In this document: in pieces, positions 12,640-23,277 of the stretch
Position numbering within the stretch: position 1 is the first letter of the stretch
Layout: the number at the start of each line of letters is the position of its first letter
NCBI GenBank assembly: GCA_026686845.1
Contig: JAIVEN010000008.1
Span: 35,282,501-35,346,500, forward strand
DNA: 64,000 nt
Direction: 5' to 3'
DNA from: Adenanthera pavonina
Lineage: Eukaryota > Streptophyta > Magnoliopsida > Fabales > Fabaceae
Program-made: the position numbers and the translations under genes
The notes under the pieces: model-generated
Told to the model about the DNA's origin: nothing
Database searches by the model: none
What the model saw: the letters and a program-made list of their open reading frames with translations, nothing else

Positions 12640-12960
12640 TCTTAGCCAAAAGAAAACAAAAAACAGAAACAAAAAGCAAAACTTGCTCGAGTCTCTCTTT
12701 TTCGATAACAACGTGCTTCCCAAGTTCTTACCCAGTAAGGCTTGACCTCGCAATCTTTTTCTTCAGTACATGTTCTTCCATTTCCTTCTGCTTGAGTTAG
12801 TTTCCGAATTTTATGCTCTTTTCTCTTCCTTTTTTTTTTTGACCAACCTCTCTGAATTCCGATGCTCTTGTTTATGGTGCTTTGTTATGAACCTCACCAG
12901 AATTTGTTCTTCCATTTCATTCGAACACTTACGAATGCAATTTTCTTTTATTGTTTTGAC
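12640..12960. repeat. NAC-array spacer repeat, copy 3
   Basis: Shares CTTGCTC..GTCTCTCTTTTTCG, CTTCCCAAGTT, GCTTGACCTCGCA and CCATTTCCTTCTG with 18960-19200. Two spacer blocks (copies 2 and 3) in a row before copy C match the paired blocks before copy D, so the pair was duplicated together. Confidence 0.75.
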
Positions 12961-13755
12961 ATTTTTGTATTTTTCATTATTTATATCTATATATAAGTAC
13001 ATCTTTTTTATCCCAAAAAAATTCTTTTTTTGCCCAATAATATCTAATACTCAGTATACTAAAGAATTTCTTTTCGTATAAGAAAAAGGCATTTGTTTTT
13101 TATCACTATATATTATAGAATCTATTAATTACCAAAAAAAAAACAATTAAATCTGTTTTTAACTTAGAAAATTGCATTCATGCAAACATACTACAAATAA
13201 AGGGAGTAGGTTACAGCAGACCAACCTAACTAAACCCGTGTTTACAACAAGCTCAATCACTAATTAAAGATACACAATAATTCCTTATTTAGCTTGAGGT
13301 CAGAAACATGAATACTGTTCCATTCTTCATGTCAATGTAGACCATTTAAGCTTGGAGGTAACTCCAACAGGAAGTCAAATTCATCTAAGTTGAGTATACT
13401 TGAGCCTAAAAATTCACGACTCATCTTGTGGCTGAATCATTGAATTAAAAAAAATAAATGACTCATGTTGTGATGTCTGAATAGTTGAATCCATAAATTT
13501 ACATGCCTCATGTGTTGTTTGAATTATTGAATCCATAAATTTATATGACTCATGTAGTGTCTGGATCGTTGAACCTATAAATTCATCCAAAATAGATGAA
13601 TCCGCAAATTCATGTAGGTTATGTGGTGGCAGAAGCATTGAATTCACACATTCTTCCCACTCAGGCAATGTCTGAGTATTTGAATCCATATTTTAGAAAC
13701 AATGCTCCTAAAACAAATATCAGCAAATATTAATTCAGTCTATTTCACACCCTAA

Positions 13756-14779
13756 TGCCCTGTTTGGTTGACAGAAGTGTTTTCGAAGGAAATAGAAATA
13801 GAAAAGGAAAAGGAAAAAGAAATGGAAGAGAAAATGAGATTTTAAAATATGTTTAATATGACCAGGAAAGTGTGGTATAATTTTTATTTAAAATGTGTAA
13901 TATAATATTAAATTACTAAGATACCCTTATCAAATAAAAAAAAGTTTGACCAGGATTTTGCCAACCACCGTGCACCACCATGGAGACCACCGTGCACCAC
14001 CTTGTAAACCACGGTGTACCCACCATCATCCCCCTTTCAATAAGCCAAATCAATTAAGCAGAAGTCCAAAAATCAAAATAATCGAAGAACCCAGATCGAA
14101 AATTGATTTACAGCCCAAAAAAAAAATGAAAAATCAAAGAACCTAAATCGGACACCACTTGAATCACCTTGGAGAGACCACCGAAAACCACCTTGGACCA
14201 CAACAAACCACCAAACCTGAACCTTCGACCAAAAAACCACACCACCGAGAACACAACACCTAGTGGCTTCTATTGATAGGTTGCTATCGATTTCTCGAGT
14301 CGGTGGCTGCCATTCTTTTCACCGATGAACGCCATCACTTATACAGGTCGAGCTAGTTGTCCTCACTAAATCTGCGTTCGAACCAGTGTGCGACGATGAG
14401 AATATGGTTGCAAATTTCATAGTAGGTGGTTGCAATTCTTGCTACAGGTGGTTGTCGGAGGCGGAGGCATGCTAGTGGTCATTGAAGGTTTGCAAAAGAG
14501 AAGGCCGTCGAGTTTGGGAGAGAAGAACGATGAGGTTAATAATTTTGGTGGAGAAATTTGTCAATAAATAAAATAATTAAGGGTATAATTGACTGAAAAA
14601 TACACTTCCCTATAACTCTTGCCACTTCCTTGGTCCGTAGCGTGGAAGTCAGTTCCAGCTAATTTGATGGAAATGAGTTCCCTATGGAACTAACGTCAAA
14701 TGCACCAAACAACCAAAATTCAAAGTTCCATTTCTATTTCAAGTTCCGTCCTCCCAGTTCAAGCGAATAAAACGTGGCA
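13756..14779. mobile_element. PIF/Harbinger-like insertion in intron 3 of NAC C
   Basis: Copies D to F read CACACCCTAAAGCAT or close variants without interruption. Here the sequence breaks after CACACCCTAA and resumes as TAAAGCATTA at 14780. The 1,024-bp insert starts TGCCCTGTTT and ends AAACGTGGCA, which gives a short imperfect terminal repeat (TGCCNNGTTT). It is bounded by TAA on both sides (13753-13755 and 14780-14782). A three-base TAA/TTA duplication is characteristic of PIF/Harbinger elements. No transposase is seen, so it is non-autonomous. Confidence 0.7.
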
Positions 14780-15768
14780 TAAAGCATTATCCAAAAAGGG
14801 GACTCTCTAAGGATTCTTCTCCTTACTTCTGGATTTTCATCCTCAGAAATCATTTGGCGACTAGGCTTTCTTTCATAATTGAGCTTGTACCATCAAAATG
14901 TACCATCAGAAACGAAAATAAAACACTCAAAACATGTTTTAGTCTAGTGGGAAATATTTGTCCCAAATGCTATAATTTGGTCAAATTTGTGTCATATGAG
15001 ACATGAAACAGGTTTGCGATGAAATACATTTGTTTTTTAAAGTTGGCAGCATAGGCATCAACTTCTATTAAACACACTCATAATCAATCAGTGCCTGTAA
15101 AACAAATTTTGAATATGACTAATACAAAGTTGAGGCCTATGGCAATGTCTTAAAGATATTCCTTGTAAAAATTACATCATCCCAAACTTGTCTCCTATAT
15201 GATTGATTCCACACCAAAATATAGTATTTCAGACAAATATTTCCCACCGAAATGTGTGTGTGAGAGATTTATTTTCTTTTTTAAAGGTACACCCTTAAAA
15301 ATCAATCAGTCTTCCCTGTCAAGACATGCTTCTCCGTGTTTCTAGGGGCTAGTGCAGCACAGCATGATTTCATCTCATGAATATTAATGATAAATCCCTC
15401 TTACCAAACAATGCTGATTTAATAAAATTGGGTCATATTTAGAGCATAACACAATAATTAATAACACAGCCAACAACCTTGTAGTGCCAAGAAAACCGAT
15501 CATCATACTTGGCAGAAACTTTCAAAAGCTACAAGACTAGTGTCACAGTAACTCACTCTAGCTTACAACCACGATATAGATACAATATTATTATTATCAG
15601 TTAATTATAGTAAGCATTGACAATCTCAACAACCCCTTCAACCCAATAGCTCCACATACCTGGCAATTCTTGTGACTAAGATCTTAAACACATAAATGTT
15701 GAAGTTTCGTTCTTATCAGAGCAGAAAGCCAACCGGGCCGCCAGAAAAGGTAACCGCAGAATATTCTA

Positions 15769-15850
15769 GGTACCAATAACATTGTTGTGTCCCGAAGCAT
15801 GAAATTCCAGGAACATGAAGGATCAGGACACCAACAATGTTATTGGGACC
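15769..15850 (-). repeat. NAC-derived inverted repeat (hairpin), copy 1
   Basis: The left arm, 15769-15792, reads GGTACCAATAACATTGTTG then TGTCC. The right arm, 15826-15850, is its reverse complement with one mismatch and one extra base. The loop is 33 nt, with a small ACATG/TTCC-type partial pairing. Both arms come from the NAC exon-2 stretch that encodes GTNNVIG, one in each orientation, and the homology to NAC continues outward for some bases on both sides. Minus-strand transcription from the promoter block near 16.2 kb would cross it. A small-RNA role is a hypothesis; the inverted repeat is directly visible. Confidence 0.85.
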
Positions 15851-15989
15851 AAGAACACTCTCGTTTAATACGAAGGTCTAATTCCTCACGACCGCTAGGC
15901 GGTAGCGTACCTGAAATTGCGAGGGCTAAAGAAAAATCATAATATACCATCCGATGAACACATAGAGGAACTCTGTTCAAGGAAATTTT

Positions 15990-16574
15990 CACCTTCCATA
16001 ATTGGATCCGCTAGGATTGTAGTTGCAGATTAGTAAAGTGTAATCTACACTACAAGAATGGAAAGGAAGAAAAGATATCGAAAAGAAAAGAATAATGAAG
16101 AAGCGGCTGAAAATCGAATGGGGCGAAGCGAATGCCTCCTTTTAATACCCAAAGGCAACGTATTGCCTAGGGTTTCCTCTTTCTGCATTTTTTTTCCCCA
16201 CAAAACATCCTTATCCGCTAAGCCCATTGCACAGTTTTGGACCCGACAGCCCAGAACACCAGTCAGCCCTTCTTACTTCTTGTGGAATGGAAGAATGAAA
16301 TAAAAATTAATTTGAAAAATATCAAATGACTTTCTAAAATAAAAAATAAATATAAATAGATATTATTAACTAATAATTATAAAATATAACCGATATTTAA
16401 TAAAAATTATTAAAAAGAATTCCTCCTCCTCCTCCTCCCCTAATGTTATTATGCATGAGGATGCAATTTATTTCGTGCAAGATTTTTTAGTTATTGTTTG
16501 CAATTTTCCTCTAGTCAAATTTGTACTTTTTTTGTCTAATTGAAAATATTTTGGGACAAAAAATTTTATTTGAA
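15990..16574 (-). promoter_or_regulatory. Housekeeping-like promoter block, copy 2 (before hairpin)
   Basis: Minus-strand telo-box AAACCCTAGG at 16166-16175 and site-II-like TGGGCTTA at 16219-16226. The leader contains TTGTAGTGTAGATTACACTT and an ATG opening MEGENFLEQSS that soon stops. The NAC hairpin lies about 200-300 bp downstream in the transcript direction. Confidence 0.55.
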
Positions 16575-17049
16575 TATAAATCAAGTAGTAAAACAGCCAA
16601 TAAGCCGCCGTAACGTTAGAATCAGAAAAACAACCCTTCAAATCCGAATCAGGAAAAATCACCCTTACAAATCCCCTTTAAATCATAGTTTTAAACAATA
16701 TTGATACCAAGCAAATTCATGTAATATAGAAAATAATGTAATAACTTAAACTCTTCTTATTCCTAATAAGATTGTTAGACACTGCACGATGTTGCCACCT
16801 TCGATCGAGTACTGTTAGAGTACTCGTCATCGTCCGGGTCATCCAAATTGACCTCGCAAAACGCTGAAACAGCACAAGTTGAATAAGAACAGGAAAGCAA
16901 AATCAAACGCTATTGCATAAGATTACTGAATTATAAAAATTTTAAAACGAAAAACACATATTGGTGAGCAGATGAGGGTTAGATTATACCTGGTAAAACC
17001 AAAACGGACCTTCCGATAAACGCCATCTGGTCGACGAAATTTTCAGCCA

Positions 17050-17665
17050 TCAACTCGTTCCATAATTCGATCTGCTGCGATTGTTATTAAAGGAGTATAA
17101 TCTACACTACAAGAATAGAAAAGAGAAAAAGAATAAAAAAAATAAAGAAAACCAAAGAATAATGAAGCGGCTGAAAGTTGAAGGCGTTCTGGAAAGCTCC
17201 TATTACTGGCCTAAATGAATCAAATTGCCTAGGGTTTCCGTCTTTTGCTTTTTTCCAAAACACCCGTGTCCCCTAAGCCGATCAATTTTGTTGGACAAAA
17301 CAACCCATCCCACCAATCAGCCCATCAAACTTGTGGAATGGTTTTTAAAATAAAAAAAAAAACCTGTGGAATGAAAAATGGAATAAAAAATATAATAAAA
17401 ACTATTTTAAAAATAAAAAATAACAATCATACCCTTACTTGCTAAAAAATAAAAAATAAATAGATTTATGAACTTATAAAAATGTAACAGATATATAAAA
17501 ATGATGGAAAAGAATGTTTCCTCCCCTAATGTTATTTCAGAGGCTACAATTTGTCTTGCAGATTATAGTTACGTTTTGCGATTTGTTTTTTGATAAACTT
17601 GTAATGTAATTTTTGTTCAATTGAAAATATTTTGGGCAAAAAAATTTTCTTTGAATCTAAACATA
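17050..17665 (-). promoter_or_regulatory. Housekeeping-like promoter block, copy 3
   Basis: Same arrangement as at 11.15-11.76 kb, with AAACCCTAGG at 17228-17237 and the chimeric MAENFVDQ exon immediately downstream on the minus strand. The close match shows that B and C derive from one chimeric ancestor. Confidence 0.6.
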
Positions 17666-17669
17666 ATAT

Positions 17670-18125
17670 GTAATGAATGTTGAGCTTTAAAACATGTAAA
17701 CAATTATCAAGTTATCAATTAAGGGTGTGGATGTGTTCCAATGGCCCAATTTTATGCGGTCACTTTAAATAAAGACATATCTTATGCGGGGTCAAAGCGT
17801 CAAGGTTAGGTGGCAGAGCCTAATATGTACACGCATTTTTTATTTCATGTAAATATTATTGTTTTATAGTATTTTATGCTTCTAAGACTTTTTCTGAGTT
17901 TAATTTTTTAATGTTATTCAATGATTTCGTAAAAAAAAATCGTTAATAATTAAATATTTACATTTTACATACAATCAAAACTAGGGTGGACCTTATTACA
18001 TTTGCATGAGCTTAAAGAAGAGCCACATTTCTTACCACTCTAGCTAGTAAGTAATATAAATTCTTACATTTTTTATATTTTTTGTCAATTTGAATTGGTG
18101 TGCTTTGCATGTACTAGAAGATTTT
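17670..18125. other. AT-rich intergenic stretch, no gene seen
   Basis: No domain or repeat could be supported between the promoter block of C and the next spacer repeat. Confidence 0.45.
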
Positions 18126-18129
18126 TGAA

Positions 18130-18640
18130 ATGGCGGTGTATTGTAGAAAGCTAAATGCCAAACACATTCATAAATAAAAGAGCAGAATATTTACCAAAAA
18201 AGTTCATAAAAAAAGAATATTTACCAAAAAGAACAGAGAGAAAGAGCAGAATAACTAGTGAAGGCAGTAACTTTTTGGATTTTGGCAAAAACACCAAAAC
18301 TTTCTCCCGAAGTTTTTTGTTTTGGGTGAGAACGTGCTCCCCAAGTTTTGTTTTTGGCCAGACGTGCTCCCCAAGGTTTATTTTGGCCAGACGTGCACCC
18401 CAAGTTTTTATTTTTGCCTTTCAAAGTCTTGACCCCACTATCTTTATCTTCACAACGTTTTCTTCCATTTCCTTTCAATCCGAGTCACTTTTCTGATGCT
18501 TTTCTTTATGGTGGGTTATCATGTTCCTCACCAGAAATTGATCTTCCACTTCATTCATACACAAATTTGATAAGCAAATTATTATCAAATTTAAGTATTT
18601 TGGAGAGTTACTTATGCCACTTTTCTATATAAATGCCACA
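18130..18640. repeat. NAC-array spacer repeat, copy 4
   Basis: Closely similar to 11830-12260 (GAACGTGCTCCCCAAGTTTT, GACCCCACTATCTTTATCTT, CAACGTTTTCTTCCATTTCC), including the flanking AAGATTTTTGAAATGGCGGT. It places C and D in a tandem relation. Confidence 0.75.
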
Positions 18641-18959
18641 TTAAAAAATAATGTAAGAAAACTTACTTGATATACCATATATAAAAAGATTATTTTAATA
18701 ATAAAAACAACTCTTGTTTTTCCATTTTAAAAGAATTGATAGATTGTCGAATTAAATTTGTAGATCAAAGCTTATTACTTTTTATTAAGTTTTTTTTATC
18801 AATAAGTTGTCTAATAAAATATTTACCGCAAACCTCTTATTCTTGTTATTACAAATGCATTCAAACAAGTAGAAGAGTAAAATAGCTCACAAAGACATTT
18901 TGCCACTTCCGAAATATTCTTCTTAACATTAAGAATGAATAAATAACTCTTGGCCAAGA

Positions 18960-19200
18960 GAAAACAAAAGAAAAACAGAAACAGAAAGCAAAACTTGCTC
19001 CTAAGTCTCTCTTTTTCGATGACAACATGCTTCCCAAGTTTTTCACCCTGTGAGGCTTGACCTCGCAGTCTTTTTCATCAGTACATGTTCTTCCATTTCC
19101 TTTCAATTGAGTCACTTTCTGAATTTTATGCTCTTTTCTTTTCTTTTTCTTTTTTCTCTAACCAACCTTTCTCAATTCCTATGCTCTTCGAGAACTGGAG
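18960..19200. repeat. NAC-array spacer repeat, copy 5
   Basis: Counterpart of 12640-12960, with CTCTCTTTTTCGATGACAAC, ATGCTTCCCAAGTTTTT and GAGGCTTGACCTCGCAGTC. Followed by AT-rich DNA to about 19840 in which no gene is seen. Confidence 0.7.
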
Positions 19201-20164
19201 AACTGGACAGGGGTCTCTCCTTCATGACCTCCTCCAGCCACGGTTCTACGGTTGTTGGTTTCTTTTTTTTTTTTTAATTAACAATTATAAATAAAAAGTA
19301 AATTTTTTCCAAAATTACGTAGATATATTTTTTGTACATTTTTTAATTTTTTACTTATTAAAAAAATTATACAATAAAAATTGAATCAAATTGAATCTTT
19401 GCAGCATGCAGATTTGTGTATTTTTTAAAACCAGCCATGGGATTAGACTGTCCTCCAGGATAAAACAGGGCAAGTCCCAAGACAGAGAATCCATAGAAGC
19501 CAGACTAAATGTTGACTTATGAACTCTCCTAATAAGGGATAAACAAGTTATTCCCTATTTTTATTTATATAAATTTATTTAAAATACAAGTTATTTTATA
19601 ATATTTAATAAGTATTAAATTATTATTTTTAATTTTACCTTAAATATTATAATAAGAGAGGAAAATTAGGAGAGATAATTAAGATGAATAACAATTTAAT
19701 AAAATAATATTAAAAAATTATGAAAATTTTTAAAAATTTCAAGAAATTTTAACAAATTTTTACTACTATTTTTAATCTATACAAAATAATTAAAAATAAC
19801 TTATAAATGATGGAGAAAGTAATTCCTCGTTTACATCAAGCTCATCCACACTAATTAAAGTAATTCCTTATTTAGCTTGAGTTCAGAAACATGAATAGTT
19901 TTCCACTCTTCATATCAAAGTAGATCGTCCACGCTTGGAGGAAGCTTCAACAGGAAGTCAAATTCATATGCCTTGAGTATACTTTAATCTAAAAACTCAT
20001 ATGACTCATGGGATATCTGAATAGTTGAATCCATAAATTTATATGACTCATGTGGTATTTGGATGGTTGAATCCATAAATTTATATGACTCATATTGTGT
20101 CTGAATTATTGAATTCACAAATTCATCCTATCTATACATTGTCTGAATTGATGAATCCGCAAAT

Positions 20165-21434
20165 TCATCTAGAGTGGTGGCTGATCATTGAATTCACAAA
20201 TTCATCCAACCTGTGCGGTGTGTGAATCTCTGAATCCATATTTGAGAAACAATGTTGCTCCTAAAACAAATATCAACAAATATTAGTTCTGTCTATTTCA
20301 CACCCTAAAGCATCATAAAAAAACTGACTAAATGAATCTAAGGATTTTCCTCCTTACTTCTGGATTTTCATCCTCGGAGATCATTTGGCGACTAGGCTCT
20401 CCTTCATAATAGACTATTTCATAAGTTTTACCTTCTGTTATTTTCTCAGGTCTCTTTATTAACCTGCATAAAACATACGTCCTCTGCAACATTTGGAAGA
20501 ATAATCTACAATTAGAGCATAGAACTCCGAAAGAAATGATAGTATTATGAAGTTTATAGTAATACTATTATGCATTCAGTTTATTAGAAATACCAAATCT
20601 AAAAAGTTATCCAGCAAAACTGACAGTGTTCCCCCATAAAAATTAACATACACAATAGTCACCAGGCAATGGGATGCCAAAAAATCGAATCATAAAGAGA
20701 GTAGAATAGCAAATAACTCTGTCGACCGTTAAGTCAGAACCAGAAAATCTATAAACACGCAAAATGGGTAGAAAAGAAACCACTGCATACACCATCCAAT
20801 TCTGGAAATTAAAATCTATAAACACGCAAATGATGAAGTTTCATTAATCCAGTAAGCAAACAAAGAATAGAAGGCTACCTGGTGAGCTGGGAATGTAAGA
20901 TCATGATATTCATGAATAACCCAGTTGGTTTTGACGCCGTAAGGAACACGGCCTTCATAGAAAACTAAAGTCTTCTTGGTTCCAATATTACTGTTGGTGC
21001 CTCGAAGCAGTATTTTCCTGTCTTTGCCGGTGGGTTTCCAGAAGCCAAGCGATGTTGCCCTGTTCGACCGAGTACTGTTAGAGTACTTGTAATCGCGAGG
21101 ACTGAAGAAAAACCATTCCCGGTCATCCGATATGATCTCCGAAAACGCTGAAACGGCACAAGTTGCAGAAGAACAGAAAGGCGGGCAGAATCAAATTCAG
21201 TATAAAAAAAAAACTTAAACGAAGAACACATAATGGTGAGTAAAAGGGGTTTAAGATTAGACCTGGTAAATCCCAGGGCTCGTATTTGCAAACATCGATT
21301 TCAGGGATGATACGGTGAACGGAAGGATCGCCCTTCAATTTGGGTTGGAGGTAGTGAACGAAGAGCTCTTCATCCGTTGGACGGAATCCGAAACCCGCAC
21401 GCCAATTTTCTGACACAGGAGCTGGTTCCACCAT
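20165..21434 (-). CDS. NAC copy D: NAC-domain protein with truncated tail
   Basis: Plant-specific NAC transcription factor, expected nuclear and DNA-binding. Exons are 21263-21434, 20879-21147, 20358-20483 and 20165-20260, all with AG/GT borders and phases matching E and F. Predicted length is 220 residues. Subdomain A is AGFGFRPTDEELFVHYLQPK, B is IPEIDVCKYEPWDLP, C is FFFSPRDYKYSNSTRSN with GFWKPTGKDRKI, D is KKTLVFYEGRVPYGVKTNWV with IHEYHD, and E is RTYVLCRLIKRPEKI. The NAC domain is complete. Exon 4 (EQHCFSNMDSEIHTPHRLDE...) stops at TGA 20165-20167. Downstream the HES-repeat tail is still recognisable to about 19,990, but out of frame and interrupted, so the activation region is lost. 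It may act as a DNA-binding repressor or be a young pseudogene. The conserved leader lies just upstream of the ATG. Confidence 0.78.
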
Positions 21435-21439
21435 GGTTG

Positions 21440-22955
21440 GCTCAACTAAACTATAGGCTTATCAGAGGGCAAGCGGAGAGTTTAAAGTAGACGAGGCTTT
21501 GAGAGAGCGAGAGAGAGAGGGGCCAGGTGGAGTTTGAGGGACAGGAAGCTGAGAGAGTGAGAACTCAGGGCGCCCTTGTCAGGAGGCAAGAATGGAAGGC
21601 GATGACGGGCTTTAAGCTTGATTTTTTTTTTTTAAGTGTAACCAGCTGGCTTTTAAGCTTTTTTTTTAATCTTTTGCCAAAACCTTTCTCGCGGCTTTCT
21701 TAAACTGTTGAAAATAGTGAGCTTTTACTTTAGTCCGGAATACCAGTAGTGAAATTTACGTTCATTGCAATGCGATAAATTAAAATTTGGAACTCGATAT
21801 TACCTGTGTTTTAAAATAACTATCACATCAAATTTTGTACTATATTCCATACAAATTACGAAAAATATTAAAGACTAATTAAATAGTTTATATAATAACA
21901 AAAGTTAACGATATTTAAACTATATATTAATGTGCTACTTTTAAATAAGGATTTGATTCCTACGATTCTTTTATTAATAAATGAAGAGTAGAATTATATA
22001 AAATTTAATATGTCATTAAAATTCTAAAGTGGCAAGTACTCATTGCTTTTCATCCCATCTTAATTGTGAATTTAAGGCTTTTTATACGAATAAATAAAAT
22101 TAGTAAACAAGCTAAACTTATTATAAAATTTAATGATATTTTATTAAAATATTTTTAACTTAAATGCTCCAAAAGAAACTAATACTCCGACTATTACCAT
22201 CTTTAATAAAGGATAAAACTATAAAATATATATTTTCTTGATAATTAAAACATTAGTCAAAAAATTTTCTAAAACAATTATTAAAAAGAGATGAAATGAA
22301 TATTTTAAAATAATATCAAAATTCTGAAATGATAATTATTTTGAAATTGAGAGAATACTATATGCCTCTATTTTTTGTATTGTGTTATTTTGTTAACTAT
22401 GACATATAAAAAACATTATATGTTATAATGGAAATTCATGATTTACAATTTGGACTCAGGTCCAACGTCATAAATTTTTGTCATGTAATAAATTCTGGTA
22501 AAAAACAAATGAAAGAAACGAACAATTACTTGCACAATGGATAATGAGCGTCAGAGGCTTCCTCGGAGGTGAAATATTAATGCGGATTATGATATAAGAA
22601 AAATATATTAATGGGGATTACGTCAAGAACGCAACAAAATATCATCTTCAGGACTTGCAGTGGGTTGACACGTAATGCAGTGTGGGACCCAGCACCTTAA
22701 CCGTGTTCGTACCATTAGTGGTCCAGGACCCCCTTTTTTTTTGACTCCACCCACCATTTCCATCAATCCAGATAAGTATATTCATTTACTCGTTTAGTAT
22801 CAGCTTTCTACTTTTGTCTCGTTTGGTTAGATGCAATAATTACCGTTGGGAATGAAATAGAATTACAATGCCAATGCTTGGATCTGCTGGGATTGAAGTT
22901 CCATTGCATTGCATTGCTTAGGGTTCATGCCATGAATTAGAAGATGTGTTCATCG
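21440..22955. other. Upstream region of NAC D and AT-rich intergenic DNA
   Basis: GA-rich 5' region to about 21600, then AT-rich sequence with no supportable gene. Confidence 0.45.
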
Positions 22956-22959
22956 AAGT

Positions 22960-23277
22960 CAGATGGGGGGCTTTGGCTTAAGAAAGTTGGATCTCATGAC
23001 TGATGCTTTGATCTCTAACCCTTCATTTGTGTCTAGGTTTCCTCTTGTCCCCCACTTTCCCCTCACAATCCAAATGAAATGTGAAGTCGGATGGGAAAAT
23101 ATTAGGGAACCAGATAGGCTGATCTCCAAAGTTCAAAGAGACAAGTATGAGAGGGGAGTGGATTTGAGGAAGAAGTGCATTGTGAATTGTAGGGTTGGTG
23201 AAGGAGGAAGGTTGGAGGAAAGTAGTGGTGGAAGGAAACTCAAATGTGGTGATTTCCATGTTACAGGAATCGATTGA
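22960..23277 (+). pseudogene. LINE reverse-transcriptase-like fragment
   Basis: An open frame begins GGFGLRKLDLMTDALIS and continues VGWENIREPDRLISKVQRDK. This resembles the plant LINE segment GGLGIR.L...NKALLAK..WRII..PDSL...VLKAKY. It ends GGRKLKCGDFHVTGID before a stop. A second copy at 61.96-62.22 kb diverges by a few residues, lacks the first part and also stays open. Only this short region of the LINE polyprotein is present. The open frame in both copies may simply reflect recent duplication. Confidence 0.5.

Larger units (their letters stand above)
14876..16574. repeat. Duplicated block, copy 1 (with NAC hairpin)
   Basis: Nearly identical to 24067-25760, and its first part to 63147-64000. 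It begins TTGAGCTTGTACCATCAAAA directly inside NAC exon 3 and ends just before NAC intron-2 sequence. It holds a conserved non-coding stretch (14880-15760), an inverted NAC exon-2 repeat (15769-15850), another NAC exon-2 piece (about 15880-15945) and the telo-box promoter block. It has replaced part of exon 3 and intron 2 of copy C. Confidence 0.85.
13200..17049 (-). pseudogene. NAC copy C, chimeric pseudogene split by two insertions
   Basis: The gene begins with the same chimeric exon as copy B (ATG at 17049; MAENFVDQMA...). A decayed exon 2 at about 16760-16880 has lost much of subdomain C. Intron 2 sequence (16575-16740) stops where a 1.7-kb duplicated block begins. The NAC sequence resumes inside exon 3 at 14875 (GGATTTTCATCCTCAGAAAT = SEDENPE). 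Exon 4 (13414-13707) opens with GAG CAT TGT TTC TAA, an immediate stop, though HES-type repeats such as TLHESYKFMDSII stay readable downstream. A 1-kb PIF/Harbinger-like insertion sits in intron 3. Cannot make a NAC protein. Confidence 0.85.

Noticed and set aside
12770..13081. Hydrophobic small membrane protein
   Set aside because: Phenylalanine-rich reading of T-rich spacer DNA; not kept in the related spacer near 19.1 kb.
18155..18632. Overlapping genes in the spacer
   Set aside because: Three frames are open on both strands because the block is a recent repeat; the frames differ in the copy at 11.9 kb.
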